A DNA stretch of 64,000 bases from Acinetobacter sp. WCHA45 (GCF_002165255.2 NZ_CP028561.1:2790001-2854000); one strand, 5' to 3'; numbered from the stretch's first letter, positions 29,135 through 39,355 are shown. The notes: generated from the letters alone by a model not told the origin. Numbers and translations are program-made.

Positions 29135-29881
29135 ATGAAATATTCAGAATATCAACCTCGTCCAGATCTACTCAAAGATCGTATCATTCTCATCACGGGC
29201 GCAGGTGATGGAATTGGTCGAGCTGCTGCTCTTAGTTATGCCCTTCATGGTGCAACTGTGGTTTTGCATGGACGTAGCCTGAATAAACTTGAAGTCATTT
29301 ATGATGAAATTGAAGGTTTAGGTGCACCACAGCCTGCAATATTGCCATTACAGCTTTCAACTGCATCCAGTCATGACTATGAGCTCCTTGTCGATACGCT
29401 TGAGCAACAATTTGGTCGCTTGGATGGCATTTTACATAATGCGGGCATGTTAGGTGATCGAGTTGAACTAGCGGATTACCCTGTTGATGTTTGGGATGAT
29501 GTCATGGCCGTAAATTTACGTGCACCTTTCGCGTTAACTCAAGCATTATTACCACTGCTTGAAAAATCTGAACATGCTTCAGTGGTATTTACCAGTTCGA
29601 GTGTAGGTCGTGAAGCTCGTGCTTTATGGGGAGCATACTCTGTTTCTAAAGTTGCAACCGAAGCAATGAGTAAGATTTTTGCAGCAGAAAACACCTATCC
29701 GAATATTCGTTTTAACTGCATTAATCCAGGCGGTACCCGTACAGCGATGCGTGCGAAGGCTTACCCAGAAGAAGATCCAAAAATCCTTCCAACGCCGGAT
29801 AGTATTATGCCTGCTTATCTTTATTTGATGGGTGATGATAGTTTAGATATGAATGGACAAAGTATTGACGCTCAATCTTAA
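29135..29881 (+). CDS. yciK: YciK-family short-chain dehydrogenase/reductase
   Basis: A 248-residue classical SDR. The cofactor loop TGAGDGIGRAAALSYA is at about residues 21-36, NAG at about 102-104, the catalytic serine in VFTSSSVG and the YxxxK motif in AYSVSKVATEAM at about 169-180. The substrate of YciK proteins is unknown. A strong ribosome binding site (AGGAGG) precedes the ATG. It is probably cotranscribed with ubiG-mupP (31-base gap). Confidence 0.88.
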   Translation: MKYSEYQPRPDLLKDRIILITGAGDGIGRAAALSYALHGATVVLHGRSLNKLEVIYDEIEGLGAPQPAILPLQLSTASSHDYELLVDTLEQQFGRLDGILHNAGMLGDRVELADYPVDVWDDVMAVNLRAPFALTQALLPLLEKSEHASVVFTSSSVGREARALWGAYSVSKVATEAMSKIFAAENTYPNIRFNCINPGGTRTAMRAKAYPEEDPKILPTPDSIMPAYLYLMGDDSLDMNGQSIDAQS

Positions 29882-30060
29882 CCAATTGAATATAATAAAT
29901 TTAAACTATATTAAATACGGGCTTCGATGATACTTTTCTAGAGAAATTGCTTAAGGATCTCCATCTTTTTAATGGAATAATGAATTGATCTTCACAGTTT
30001 CTCTGCATTTTTAAGGTACAGTTTTCACATGAGAGACATCCGAAGTCCATAAGGTGCATC

Positions 30061-30444
30061 ATGAAAAAATTTTTCATTATCTTGGTTTTAGGTTCAACAA
30101 CCCTATTGAGTAGTATGGGTAGTTTTGCAGGTCCACATTTTGATCGTGATGATGACTCACGCGGTGGGGGCTGGCAAGGTCGTAACTTTGATCGTCCAGA
30201 TGATGAAAACCGTATGCGTGAACGTCGTATGCGTGAAGAACGTGGTGTTGAGCGTTTAAAACAACATCGCTGGCAAGCAGGTTACGTCATGCCACAGCAT
30301 TATCGCGGAAACGGCTACAAAGTTGATTATAAATATAATAATCTCCCACGCCCTGGTCGTAATGAGCAATGGTATAAAATCAATAATGATTTTATTTTAG
30401 TCAATTCTGATGATAATAGTATTATCCGAATCATGGGGTTCTAA
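30061..30444 (+). CDS. RcnB-like periplasmic protein
   Basis: A 127-residue secreted protein. The signal peptide covers residues 1-23 (MKKFFIILVLGSTTLLSSMG, cleavage after SFA). A low-complexity Asp/Arg/Gly-rich middle part (about 25-65) follows, then an RcnB-type domain with WQAGYVMPQHYRG, LPRPGRNEQWYKINNDFILVN and IIRIMGF. RcnB affects nickel and cobalt homeostasis in E. coli; many relatives are of unknown role. It stands alone with no rcnA nearby, so metal involvement is only a family-based guess. Confidence 0.75.
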   Translation: MKKFFIILVLGSTTLLSSMGSFAGPHFDRDDDSRGGGWQGRNFDRPDDENRMRERRMREERGVERLKQHRWQAGYVMPQHYRGNGYKVDYKYNNLPRPGRNEQWYKINNDFILVNSDDNSIIRIMGF

Positions 30445-30549
30445 ACATATTCTCGGACGATGACTGTACAAAGTTGAAGCGTTGTTTTAGGAATAGATTT
30501 ATCTTTTTATTTTTTTCGTTAGAATCAGATAAATTGATGTATATCTGAG

Positions 30550-31911
30550 ATGAACATGGCGAACCAAATGACTGAAACTTCACATAGCACAACGCAAGAT
30601 TATGTGCATTGGTTTCGCCACTCAGCACCATATATTAATGCCCATCGTGATAAAACTTTTGTGCTTATGTTTGGTGGTGAGGCCGTCTTACACCAAAACT
30701 TTCAGCATATTATTCATGATATTGCCCTATTGCATTCTTTAGGGATTCGTTTGATTTTGGTGCATGGTGCACGCCCACAAATTAATCAAAATCTACGTGA
30801 AAACCAAATTGAAACGCCTTTTCATCAAAGTCGTCGTGTGACAACTCGTGCATCACTACGTAGTATCATGAATGCAGTTGGATCGATTCGTTTAGAAATT
30901 GAAGCTCTTCTATCAATGGGCTTAGCAAATTCACCCATGTATGGTGCCCGCATTGATGTGGTTTCGGGTAACTTTGTAACGGCTAAACCCTATGGCATTC
31001 GGGATGGGGTTGATTTTCAGCTCACAGGTGAAGTCCGTTCAATTGATACCGATGCAATTCAACGTCACTTAGATAATCACAATATTGTGTTACTAGGGCC
31101 TACAGGTTACTCAACCACTGGAGAAGTATTTAACTTATTGGCGGAAGAAGTTGCGACTAAAACAGCAACTGCATTACAAGCCGATAAATTGATTTTGTTG
31201 GGTGAAAAACAAGGATTAATGAATGAGCAACAACAATTATTACGTGAATTAAGCTCGTATCAACTTGAACCTTATATTCAACAATACCAAACACAATATC
31301 CAGAATTCGCCTTACACCTCAAACAAGCTCAACAAGCTTCATTATCTGGGGTGCATCGTGTTCACCTCATTTCATATACTTATGATGGTGCTTTGATTGA
31401 AGAACTATTTACACGCGACGGGATTGGCACTTTAATCACAGATGCCCACTATGAAGAAGTACGCATTGCCAATATTCATGATGTTGGCGGTTTAATCAAC
31501 TTATTACGTCCACTCGAACAGGAAGGTATTTTAGTCTATCGTTCACGTGAACGTCTTGAAAGTGAAATAGAACAGTTCGCGGTGATTGAACGAGATGGCA
31601 TGATCTTAGCCTGTGCAGCGCTCTATCCTATTCCTGCTGAATCAGGTGAAATTAAATCCGCTGAAATTGCCTGTGTCGCTGTCGATTCGAGTTATCGTAA
31701 ATCGAATCGTGGTAGCCAAATTTTGCAATTTTTGGAAACCAAAGCAAAACAACAAGGTATTCAACAACTGTTTGTTCTCACGACCCGTACCGCACATTGG
31801 TTTTTAGAGCAGGGTTTCAGCCCAGCAAGTGTTGATGATTTACCGAATGCTCGACAAGCGCTCTACAATTATCAGCGTAATTCCTTAGTCTTCAAAAAAG
31901 TTTTGTTCTAA
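30550..31911 (+). CDS. argA: Amino-acid N-acetyltransferase (N-acetylglutamate synthase) ArgA
   Basis: A 453-residue classical two-domain N-acetylglutamate synthase. Residues about 20-290 form an amino-acid-kinase fold (FVLMFGGEAVLHQNF; LILVHGARPQINQNL; NIVLLGPTGYSTTGEVFNLLAEEVA) that binds arginine as feedback inhibitor. Residues about 300-453 form a GNAT acetyltransferase domain (IACVAVDSSYRKSNRGSQIL). It starts arginine synthesis. The first ATG directly abuts a GAG; the second, at 30556, has that GAG at better spacing, so the true start may be two codons later. Confidence 0.94.
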   Translation: MNMANQMTETSHSTTQDYVHWFRHSAPYINAHRDKTFVLMFGGEAVLHQNFQHIIHDIALLHSLGIRLILVHGARPQINQNLRENQIETPFHQSRRVTTRASLRSIMNAVGSIRLEIEALLSMGLANSPMYGARIDVVSGNFVTAKPYGIRDGVDFQLTGEVRSIDTDAIQRHLDNHNIVLLGPTGYSTTGEVFNLLAEEVATKTATALQADKLILLGEKQGLMNEQQQLLRELSSYQLEPYIQQYQTQYPEFALHLKQAQQASLSGVHRVHLISYTYDGALIEELFTRDGIGTLITDAHYEEVRIANIHDVGGLINLLRPLEQEGILVYRSRERLESEIEQFAVIERDGMILACAALYPIPAESGEIKSAEIACVAVDSSYRKSNRGSQILQFLETKAKQQGIQQLFVLTTRTAHWFLEQGFSPASVDDLPNARQALYNYQRNSLVFKKVLF

Positions 31912-31925
31912 TTATATTTGACCTG

Positions 31926-31958
31926 AAGATATCTTTATTTCTGATAAAGATATCTTTT
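31926..31958 (+). terminator. Terminator of argA
   Basis: A 13-bp stem (AAGATATCTTTAT / ATAAAGATATCTT) with a 5-base loop and trailing TT lies 15 bases after the argA stop. Confidence 0.8.
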
Positions 31959-32221
31959 GACCTCTTTCTTTTCTATTTTTATTCAGCTCATTAGAAAAAT
32001 AAGCGCACTGTTTTTTAAAAAATCAAAATATAAAACAAAAACTTATGTGCTAATTAAATTTCAATCCTTATTCATCTTCTCAATAACATTATCTATTTTT
32101 CTATTTTGCACTTTTCATCATAAGCAAAGCCCAATTATTTATTTTTTATGCATTAAAAAAAGTTTTAGCTTAATTGCTCAACTTATTTAGATCTTGTAAT
32201 TTTCTGGGGAGCACAATCAAC
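31959..32221. other. AT-rich intergenic region upstream of ssuA
   Basis: About 260 bases of strongly AT-rich DNA. It probably contains the ssu promoter, but no convincing -35/-10 pair was identified. A short frame at 31957-32190 has no protein-like features. Confidence 0.5.
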
Positions 32222-33214
32222 ATGACTATTTTTATCAATCGCTCATGGGCAACTTCAACCATCATCGCAGCAACTATTGCTGGCGTAATGGGCGTTGCAG
32301 GTTGTGCAAAAAAACCTGAACAGCAAGCAACACCAAAACAAGAAACCACCACATTAAATATCGGCTTTCAAAAGTATGGCATTTTGCCGATTGTCAAAGC
32401 AAAAGGTGAATTAGAAAAGAATCTTGCTGCTCAGGGCGTCCATGTAAAATGGGTTGAATTTCCAGCCGGCCCCCAACTTTTAGAAGGCTTAAATGTAGGT
32501 AGTGTGGTATTTGGCGAGGCCGGTGAAGCGCCTCCGATCTTTGCTCAAGCAGCAAATCCTAACTTGGTCTATGTTGCAAATCAGCCACCAGCACCTACTG
32601 CAGAAGCCTTAATCGTTCAAAAAGATTCACCAATACAATCTGTACAAGATCTGAAAGGTAAACGTATTGCATTGAACAAAGGCTCAAACGTTCATTATCT
32701 TTTATTGAAATTACTAGAAGCCAATAATTTAACTTTAAATGATATTCAGCCTGTTTATTTACCACCATCAGATGCTCGCGCAGCATTTGAAAAAGGCGCA
32801 GTCGATGCTTGGGTGATATGGGATCCATTCTTCGCAGCAGCAGAGCACCAAATCCATGCACGTGTGATCGCAAACGGCGAGCATTTGGTCAGCAATCATC
32901 AATTCTATTTAGCTGATCGTAAGTTTGCGGAAGGACATCCCGAAGTTCTAAAAACACTGGTAACAACATTGAATCAAACCACAGATTGGGTAAAGACCCA
33001 TCCTGATGATGCTGCAAAATTACTCGAAAAACCAACTGCACTTGAACTCGATGTTTTAAAAACTTCAATTTCTCGTATGGGTTTTGGTGTTCAGCCAATT
33101 TCTGAAAAAGTTGCAAAAGAACAGCAGTACGTAGCTGATGCCTTTTTTGCTCAAAAATTAATTCCAAAGCAACTGGTCATTGCAGATGCTGTATTAAAAA
33201 ACCAAGTTCAATAA
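32222..33214 (+). CDS. ssuA: Aliphatic sulfonate ABC transporter, substrate-binding protein SsuA
   Basis: A 330-residue periplasmic binding protein of the SsuA/TauA type. It has an N-terminal hydrophobic signal with a lipobox-like AGVMGVAGC at about 20-28, so it may be a lipoprotein. The binding-protein core starts with LNIGFQKYGILPIVKAKGELE, followed by GEAGEAPPIFAQAANPNLVYVA and AAFEKGAVDAWVIWDPFFAAAE. ATG 32222 has GGGGAG upstream; an in-frame codon at 32174 would add 16 residues before the signal. It captures alkanesulfonates for import. Confidence 0.9.
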   Translation: MTIFINRSWATSTIIAATIAGVMGVAGCAKKPEQQATPKQETTTLNIGFQKYGILPIVKAKGELEKNLAAQGVHVKWVEFPAGPQLLEGLNVGSVVFGEAGEAPPIFAQAANPNLVYVANQPPAPTAEALIVQKDSPIQSVQDLKGKRIALNKGSNVHYLLLKLLEANNLTLNDIQPVYLPPSDARAAFEKGAVDAWVIWDPFFAAAEHQIHARVIANGEHLVSNHQFYLADRKFAEGHPEVLKTLVTTLNQTTDWVKTHPDDAAKLLEKPTALELDVLKTSISRMGFGVQPISEKVAKEQQYVADAFFAQKLIPKQLVIADAVLKNQVQ

Positions 33215-33355
33215 TTGAGAGTCTACTTTAGGTAATTTCTCATTGGTTTTGATTGTGATCAATCAAAGTGCTTTATCCCCCATGCAGATTGCAATCTAAA
33301 ACACGATGCAATCTGTCTCATTCACATGATCTCATTCTTCATAAGGAATATCGAC

Positions 33356-34531
33356 ATGAATATTTTCTGGTTCATCCCCACTCATGGTGACAGCCGTTAC
33401 TTAGGCACCAGCAAGGGCGCACGTCAGGTCGATCATGCTTATATGAAACAAATCGCCGTTGCTGTCGACAACCTGGGTTATGCTGGCGTATTGATTCCAA
33501 CAGGTCGTTCTTGTGAAGATCCATGGATCACAGCAGCCAGCCTCATTGATGCAACCAAACAATTAAAGTTTTTGGTGGCACTACGTCCCGGAATTACGCC
33601 CCCCGCATTGGCGGCGCGCATGGCTGCTACCTTTGATCGCCTATCCAATGGTCGTATTTTACTCAATCTTGTAACAGGTGGTGACGAGCAGGAACTCAAG
33701 GGCGATGGTCTATATGAAGATCACAGCACTCGTTATCAGACAGCCTCTGAATATGTCAAAATTTGGCGTGAGATTCTGACTCGTTCCCATACAGGCGAAT
33801 CTTTTACTTTTCATGGCGAACGACTCAGTGTCGATGAAGCAAAATTACTTTATCCACCTGTGCAAAAGCCCTATCCTCCCTTATGGTTTGGTGGATCATC
33901 AACAGAAGCAACTGAACTTGCCGCTGAACAGGTTGATACTTATTTAACTTGGGGTGAACCACCTGCTGCGGTGGAAGAAAAAATTAATCATTTACGTGCC
34001 CAAGCAGCAGCCAAAGGACGTACTCTAAATTATGGTATCCGATTGCACGTGATTGTTCGTGAAACCAATGAACAAGCTTGGGCTGCCGCCGATGAACTCA
34101 TTCAATATTTAGATGATGAGACTATTGCAGCGGCGCAGAAAAAATTTGCACAAATGGACTCGGTCGGGCAGCAACGCATGGCGGCTTTACACGGCGGACG
34201 CAAAGATCAATTAGAAGTCTCACCAAACTTATGGGCAGGTATCGGTTTAGTTCGTGGCGGTGCAGGTACAGCTTTAGTCGGCGATCCAAAAACTGTTGCT
34301 GCACGTATTCAAGAATATGCTGACTTGGGGATTGATACCTTTATTTTCTCTGGCTATCCACATTTGGAAGAATCGATCCGCTTTGCTGAATTAGTATTTC
34401 CACTTTTGCCACTCAAAACTCGTGAGAAACTGGCACAACCACATCTCACAGGTCCTTTTGGTGAAATCATTGCCAATAACTATGTGCCTGAGGTCAAAAC
34501 ACCAAAAGCGTTGGTTCAGGAGGAGGCATGA
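33356..34531 (+). CDS. ssuD: FMNH2-dependent alkanesulfonate monooxygenase SsuD
   Basis: A 391-residue bacterial luciferase-like monooxygenase. The sequence begins [17 protein letters not shown], the standard SsuD start, and includes [54 protein letters not shown] (split here by residue ranges about 80-118) and [19 protein letters not shown]. It cleaves alkanesulfonates to aldehyde and sulfite with reduced flavin. AAGGA nine bases upstream supports the ATG at 33356. No ssuE reductase is next to it; the FMN reductase gene at 44.6 kb is not in the operon. Confidence 0.95.
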   Translation: MNIFWFIPTHGDSRYLGTSKGARQVDHAYMKQIAVAVDNLGYAGVLIPTGRSCEDPWITAASLIDATKQLKFLVALRPGITPPALAARMAATFDRLSNGRILLNLVTGGDEQELKGDGLYEDHSTRYQTASEYVKIWREILTRSHTGESFTFHGERLSVDEAKLLYPPVQKPYPPLWFGGSSTEATELAAEQVDTYLTWGEPPAAVEEKINHLRAQAAAKGRTLNYGIRLHVIVRETNEQAWAAADELIQYLDDETIAAAQKKFAQMDSVGQQRMAALHGGRKDQLEVSPNLWAGIGLVRGGAGTALVGDPKTVAARIQEYADLGIDTFIFSGYPHLEESIRFAELVFPLLPLKTREKLAQPHLTGPFGEIIANNYVPEVKTPKALVQEEA

Positions 34532-35331
34532 GTGCAACGCCATTTCTAAATAATGTTTCACGTGGAACACAAAAATTAGGCAAAGGTCTCCTGCCTTGGT
34601 TGTTTCCAATTTTATTGCTGCTGATTTGGCAAGTTGCTTCAAGCTCAGGTCTATTACAAAGCCGTGTGTTACCTGCTCCAACTGCTGTAGTGAGTGCTTT
34701 TTGGCACTTACTGATCAGTGGTGAACTTTGGCATCATGTCAAAGTCAGCGCAGGTCGTGCCCTGCTTGGTTTATTGGTCGGTGGTGGTCTCGGACTGCTT
34801 TTAGGACTACTTAATGGTTCATCACGCATTGCATCGACCTTACTTGATACTACATTGCAAATGATCCGCAATATCCCTGCACTAGCACTCATTCCGCTGG
34901 TAATTTTGTGGTTTGGTATTGATGAAACAGCCAAACTCTTTTTAGTCGCGGTAGGTGTATTTTTTCCAATCTACATCAATACCTATCATGGCATTCGCTC
35001 AGTAGACCCTCAGTTGATTGAAATGGGTAAAAGTTACGGACTCAATCGCTGGCAATTGTATAAAGAGATCATTCTACCTGGCGCAATGCCTTCTATTTTA
35101 GTGGGACTGCGCTTTGCTTTAGGTTTGGTTTGGGTATTGCTCATCGTGGCCGAAACGATTTCCGCTCAAGCAGGTATCGGCTATATGACCATGAATGCAC
35201 GTGAGTTCTTGCAAACCGATATCGTTTTGGTCGGTATTTTACTTTACGCCATACTTGGAAAATTAGCGGATGTATTGGCGCGAGCACTAGAGCGATATTT
35301 ATTACGTTGGCATGCAGGCTATCAAAAATAA
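34528..35331 (+). CDS. ssuC: Aliphatic sulfonate ABC transporter permease SsuC
   Basis: A 267-residue membrane protein with about six helices and the BPD_transp_1 fold. The EAA loop appears as [30 protein letters not shown] (about residues 168-197, Gly at the conserved position). It starts with an ATGA overlap of the ssuD stop, with GAGGAGG ahead, so translation is coupled. It forms the inner-membrane channel for sulfonates with SsuB. Confidence 0.93.
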   Translation: MSATPFLNNVSRGTQKLGKGLLPWLFPILLLLIWQVASSSGLLQSRVLPAPTAVVSAFWHLLISGELWHHVKVSAGRALLGLLVGGGLGLLLGLLNGSSRIASTLLDTTLQMIRNIPALALIPLVILWFGIDETAKLFLVAVGVFFPIYINTYHGIRSVDPQLIEMGKSYGLNRWQLYKEIILPGAMPSILVGLRFALGLVWVLLIVAETISAQAGIGYMTMNAREFLQTDIVLVGILLYAILGKLADVLARALERYLLRWHAGYQK

Positions 35332-35344
35332 AAAGGTCAACTAT

Positions 35345-36151
35345 ATGAGTAATCTAAATTTAAATTTCTATGAAAATCCCTTGATTCAACCCCTTGGTGA
35401 ATCTGAAGCATCGACTACTGCAAGCAATAGCAATGGTGCAAATATTCTGATTGAACAACTGTATAAGTTTTATGGTGAAGTCAAAGTGCTCAAAGACTTA
35501 GACTTAAATATTCAAGCAGGTGAATTTGTCGCCATAGTAGGTCGCAGTGGTTGTGGTAAAAGCACCCTACTGCGCTTAATCGCCCAACTTGAAAAACCAA
35601 GCTATGGCGAGATTAAATTTCAGTCCGCAAGAAACTTTCGTGAAGGCATCACAAACGATGATATTCGCGTTATGTTTCAAGATCCACGCTTACTTCCGTG
35701 GAAAAATATTTTACACAACGTGCAATTAGGTTTACCAAAAGATCAACACCTACTTGCTGAAAATTTATTAGAAAAAGTAGGCTTAAAAGACAAATCCACA
35801 CAGTGGCCAACTCAACTCTCTGGAGGTCAACGTCAACGTGCCGCATTAGCCAGAGCACTTTCTCATGCACCACGTATTTTATTACTGGATGAACCCTTAG
35901 GGGCGCTAGATGCTCTCACACGTTTAGAAATGCAAAGCCTGATTGAACGCCTTTGGAAAGAACAAGGTTTTACTGCAATTTTGGTCACACACGATGTGAG
36001 TGAAGCGGTACAATTGGCAGATCGAATTATTTTGCTAGATCAAGGACATATTGCACATCAATTTCAAGTGAATTTACCACGACCACGTAAGAAAACTATT
36101 GCATTTGCGCAGTTGGAACAACAAGTGTTAGATGCGGTTTTAGCAACTTAA
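35345..36151 (+). CDS. ssuB: Aliphatic sulfonate ABC transporter ATP-binding protein SsuB
   Basis: A 268-residue ABC ATPase. Walker A is GRSGCGKST at about 68-76, the signature is [15 protein letters not shown], Walker B is [12 protein letters not shown] and the switch histidine lies in [12 protein letters not shown] at 35345 is the sensible start, 13 bases after ssuC. An earlier in-frame codon at 35312 overlaps ssuC. Last gene of ssuADCB; no clear terminator follows. Confidence 0.93.
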   Translation: MSNLNLNFYENPLIQPLGESEASTTASNSNGANILIEQLYKFYGEVKVLKDLDLNIQAGEFVAIVGRSGCGKSTLLRLIAQLEKPSYGEIKFQSARNFREGITNDDIRVMFQDPRLLPWKNILHNVQLGLPKDQHLLAENLLEKVGLKDKSTQWPTQLSGGQRQRAALARALSHAPRILLLDEPLGALDALTRLEMQSLIERLWKEQGFTAILVTHDVSEAVQLADRIILLDQGHIAHQFQVNLPRPRKKTIAFAQLEQQVLDAVLAT

Positions 36152-36360
36152 AACCGCACCATGATCATAAATTCCACTGGATATGCATCAAAAAATGAGC
36201 TTATTCATCAGCATTTAACACTGAATTGTTTACAAAATATGTAATTCATTTTTTAGATTTCAAGTATTATCAATTAGATCGCTTCAATTCATCTTGGAAC
36301 TGCGTATTTTTCGACAAAAAAACTGTGTTATTGTGCACAAATCGGACAATTTATCTTACA

Positions 36361-37005
36361 ATGTCAATGACATTTTTTGAATCAAGCTCACAGATGGAAC
36401 AGAAAAAAAGTACACAAAAGCGCAATCAACTGCTGAATGCTGCCCTCGATGTTTTTTCCGTCTATGGATTCAGTGGAGCTAGTCTGGATGAGATTGCCCA
36501 GCTCGCAAATATGCATAAATCCAATATTTTCTATTATTATGAAAATAAAGAGTCACTTTATGTTGAAGTGCTCACCACGGTATTACAAAAGTGGCTTGCA
36601 CCCTTGCAAACGCTAGAGTCTGAGCTTGAGCCAACTGAAGCCATCACTCACTATTTAATTCAAAAAATCGAAATTTCAAAAGATCAACCTAAAGCTTCTC
36701 GTTTATTTGCATTGGAAATCATTCAAGGTGCGCCACATATTCTGCCAATCCTGAAAGGTCCATTGAAAAAGCTATTTAAGCGTAAAACCAAGGTGATTCA
36801 AACTTGGCAAGAACAAGGTAAATTGTCGGCAGAGATTGACCCTGAATTGTTGATTCTCAATATCTGGGCAATCACCCAAAACTATGCTGATTTTTCGACG
36901 CAAATGGAAATGGTCACAGGTAAAACTTTGCGTAACCGTAGTATGTTTCAACGTACGGTTGAGCACACTGTGCATATGATGTTGTATGGTGTGTTGCCAC
37001 GTTAA
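36361..37005 (+). CDS. TetR-family regulator with RutR-like C-terminal domain
   Basis: A 214-residue TetR regulator. The helix-turn-helix is at about residues 35-60 (SLDEIAQLANMHKSNIFYYYENKESLY). The rest resembles RutR/YcdC closely, with KWLAPL, KASRLFALEIIQGAP, WAITQNYADFSTQMEMVTG and the TVEH segment. RutR controls pyrimidine use in E. coli, but no rut genes are near. The ATG at 36361 is used; a longer frame from 36226 gives an unrelated leader. It lies 209 bases after ssuB on the same strand, so local control of sulfonate use is possible but unproven. Confidence 0.85.
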   Translation: MSMTFFESSSQMEQKKSTQKRNQLLNAALDVFSVYGFSGASLDEIAQLANMHKSNIFYYYENKESLYVEVLTTVLQKWLAPLQTLESELEPTEAITHYLIQKIEISKDQPKASRLFALEIIQGAPHILPILKGPLKKLFKRKTKVIQTWQEQGKLSAEIDPELLILNIWAITQNYADFSTQMEMVTGKTLRNRSMFQRTVEHTVHMMLYGVLPR

Positions 37006-37052
37006 GTTTTCTTTAGTTAAAAGCTTTAATTTTAGCAATTGAAATACATAAG

Positions 37053-37077
37053 AAAAGCGACTTTGTGAGTCGCTTTT
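37053..37077 (+). terminator. Terminator of the RutR-like regulator
   Basis: A 10-bp stem AAAAGCGACT / AGTCGCTTTT with loop TTGTG, then T-run, 47 bases after the stop codon. Confidence 0.88.
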
Positions 37078-37525
37078 TCTTGCCAAATAATTAAGGCGAT
37101 TATTCAATTAAGCTCATCAAAAATATAGAAAATTGATTAATAAACATACGTGAAACGTAAAAGATCAAGAAAAACCGTTCCAGAGCGCTGTTTACTGAAA
37201 CGGATTTATTTAAAACATTGATAATAAAAAGAAAAATTAAAGTGTTTCGCATAACCCGTATTATGTTAATTTTAGATAAACTTAATTTTTAATATCCATA
37301 TAGCAGCTTTAAACAAAGTTAAAGAATTAGGCCGACCACATACCCGAATTGTCACTTAAATTTGTTTAGCTTAGAGAAACTCTATATTTAAAAGCTTCAT
37401 GCAAAAAAGCCGAAAAGAATCAAAACCGTGTGTTAGCATTATGGAAATAATAGTACCGTTTTTGGTCTCTAAGATTTTTTTGAATCGAATATCATTGACT
37501 TAAGTCCTTATTCGTAACAGCGCTC
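37078..37525. other. Noncoding AT-rich region before the diguanylate cyclase
   Basis: About 450 bases without a convincing gene. The longest minor frame (34 codons from about 37398) has no recognisable features. No transposon ends or tRNA were seen, although the change in composition toward the next gene suggests a junction. Confidence 0.5.
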
Positions 37526-38428
37526 TCAGGCCGATACAATTCTGTCTTTCCCCGCATTTTTAGCTTCATATAGAGCTAGGTCAGCTCGTTTGATAGTGTC
37601 TTTGTATGAACGATCTTCCGGCACTATAACTGTCACCCCAATACTAACCGTGACAACTGAACTGTCCACTGAAAACTGGCTTAACTCTTTTTTGGAACTG
37701 TCATGTATACGCTTGGCAAACTGAATTGCCTGCTCATGCTCAGTATTGGGCAAGGCAACAACAAACTCATCGCCACCCAAGCGGCAGGCACAATCAGTCT
37801 TCCGTAGTGTTGAGCGAAGAATGTTAGCTACTGCCCGAATCGCCTCATCGCCTACGTGATGCCCCTTGCCGTCGTTGATTTTTTTTAGGTTATCAAGATC
37901 CAACATCAAGATGGAAGTTGGCACTGAATACCGTACGTATGACTCATAGTCTAGCGCCAACTCATGCTCTAGTTTTCTTCGGTTGAAAAGGCCAGTTAGC
38001 TGATCGGTATCGCCTAGTTCTCTCAGTCTGATTTCCAGGTCGTGTCGCTTTGAAATATTACTTGCGACCCAGAGCACCACATCTTCGTCGTCCACAGAAA
38101 AACTCAGTGCCTGGATGCGTCCTTCGAACCAAATTGGTTTTTCAGGGCCATGATCGGGTAGACCTTTTACATCACTGTTGCTCAATTCGTACTCTTCGAT
38201 GATTAGTTCTCCAGACTCCAGAGTCCGGTCAATCTGTTCAAGAAACCAGTTGGCCTTATCAGGCTTGATTAAATCTGAAATATACAGACCAACGAGACAG
38301 GAACCATCGTGATAATAGCGCTTATCACGACCACCAAATACCGCAACGTACTTTCCACTTCGGGACAAGATAAAGGCAGGGTCTGGTAATGTATCAAGAA
38401 CTATGGACATCTGCTCAATGTTAATCAT
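37526..38428 (-). CDS. PAS-GGDEF diguanylate cyclase
   Basis: A 300-residue soluble protein. Residues about 7-125 form a PAS sensor (DTLPDPAFILSRSGKYVAVFGG ... VVLWVASNIS, given by range), then a GGDEF domain (DQLTGLFNRRKLEHEL at about 138-153). The catalytic signature is RLGGDEFVVALP, with an inhibitory I-site RKTD exactly five residues before GGDEF, so cyclic-di-GMP synthesis with product inhibition is expected. The base composition looks higher in G+C than its neighbours, and the gene is flanked by two long noncoding stretches. This suggests acquisition. Confidence 0.9.
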   Translation of the reverse strand: MINIEQMSIVLDTLPDPAFILSRSGKYVAVFGGRDKRYYHDGSCLVGLYISDLIKPDKANWFLEQIDRTLESGELIIEEYELSNSDVKGLPDHGPEKPIWFEGRIQALSFSVDDEDVVLWVASNISKRHDLEIRLRELGDTDQLTGLFNRRKLEHELALDYESYVRYSVPTSILMLDLDNLKKINDGKGHHVGDEAIRAVANILRSTLRKTDCACRLGGDEFVVALPNTEHEQAIQFAKRIHDSSKKELSQFSVDSSVVTVSIGVTVIVPEDRSYKDTIKRADLALYEAKNAGKDRIVSA

Positions 38429-38788
38429 GAAGCACTTCTTCTGCTTGATTTACAATAATTAACACATTACTCAAATAAAAATAAAATGCACGTATTTTTT
38501 GACCAAAAGCTACTACTACTGGCTATTTGGTGGGTACTGTTGGGTAATCCTCCCATAAATAACCGAAGTTAAAAGTAGAGGTACACATAAGTTAAAATTT
38601 TATAGAATTGCTTGAATCCAAAATCTCTAATTAGCATGTATTGAAAACATGTATATTTATCCAAAAAGAGAACTATTTAACATAATGGGCATTATGCGAA
38701 CTCAACACAAAATAACACTTTAGTTTCAACAACTCACCCACCACAAATAAGTCCACTAATTACATACCACAGCATTCAACCATTGCAT
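38429..38788. other. Noncoding region between the diguanylate cyclase and the nucleosidase
   Basis: About 360 bases of AT-rich DNA; no gene, tRNA or clear repeat was recognised. It should contain the promoter of the leftward cyclase gene near 38430-38500. Confidence 0.5.
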
Positions 38789-39355
38789 TTAAAAATGGGC
38801 TTGATACAGCGCCAATAATTTCTGTGCCCCCACCAGCAGATTCTCTTCCCAATCTAAATGAGCCGTATCATTGGCACCATCTGTAATATATTTGACTGAA
38901 ATCAAACGCACCCCAAGCTTCTGGCACACTTTGGCGAGGGCATAGGCTTCCATGTCCACCAGATTACAGGATACTTTTGGCTGTCCTGTTTCAAAGGAGT
39001 CACCTGTACCACAGATCCCTTTAGGTAAATATTCAAAATGCGGCTGAACATGGATTTCGGCAGGAATGTCCTCATCCATTGGGGTCACACCCACAGCAAA
39101 ACCCAGTGGAGACACATCCATATCACGCTGCACGAAAGTGATGACCTCAACTAGACTATGTGCATCGAAGTGTGAACTGCCTGCACTACCTAAATTGATC
39201 AGCGTTTTGCAGCCAGTTTTCTGAATCACTTCAAAGGCTTTAAATGCTGCATTAATTTTGCCAATGCCACTATAGTGAACCTGAATGCCTGCCTGCTCAA
39301 ACAGACCCTTTGATTCATTCGGCAATGCCATAATTAAAGCAATCTCAGACTGCAT
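38789..39355 (-). CDS. Nucleoside phosphorylase-family protein, probable MTA/SAH-type nucleosidase
   Basis: A 188-residue protein of the PNP/UDP phosphorylase fold, shorter than standard MtnN (about 230). Recognisable parts are EIALIMALPNESKGLFEQ at the N-terminus, GIGKINAAFKA, INLGSAGSSH, VDMEAYALAKVCQ (the substrate-binding Met-Glu pair) and the terminal VKYITDGANDTAHLDWEENL with catalytic Asp. It should cleave the glycosidic bond of 5'-methylthioadenosine or a related nucleoside. The start is one of two adjacent ATGs (39358 or 39355) after GGGTGA; a GTG at 39364 is also in frame. Confidence 0.8.
   Translation of the reverse strand: MQSEIALIMALPNESKGLFEQAGIQVHYSGIGKINAAFKAFEVIQKTGCKTLINLGSAGSSHFDAHSLVEVITFVQRDMDVSPLGFAVGVTPMDEDIPAEIHVQPHFEYLPKGICGTGDSFETGQPKVSCNLVDMEAYALAKVCQKLGVRLISVKYITDGANDTAHLDWEENLLVGAQKLLALYQAHF

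Noticed and set aside
31957..32190. A 77-codon frame upstream of ssuA
   Set aside because: Phe/Ile/Lys-rich sequence that follows from AT-rich DNA; no ribosome binding site, and it ends inside the ssuA upstream region.
36226..36360. N-terminal extension of the RutR-like regulator
   Set aside because: No similarity to TetR proteins; ATG at 36361 gives the normal family length.
37398..37502. 34-codon frame before the diguanylate cyclase
   Set aside because: No conserved features or convincing ribosome binding site; likely chance.
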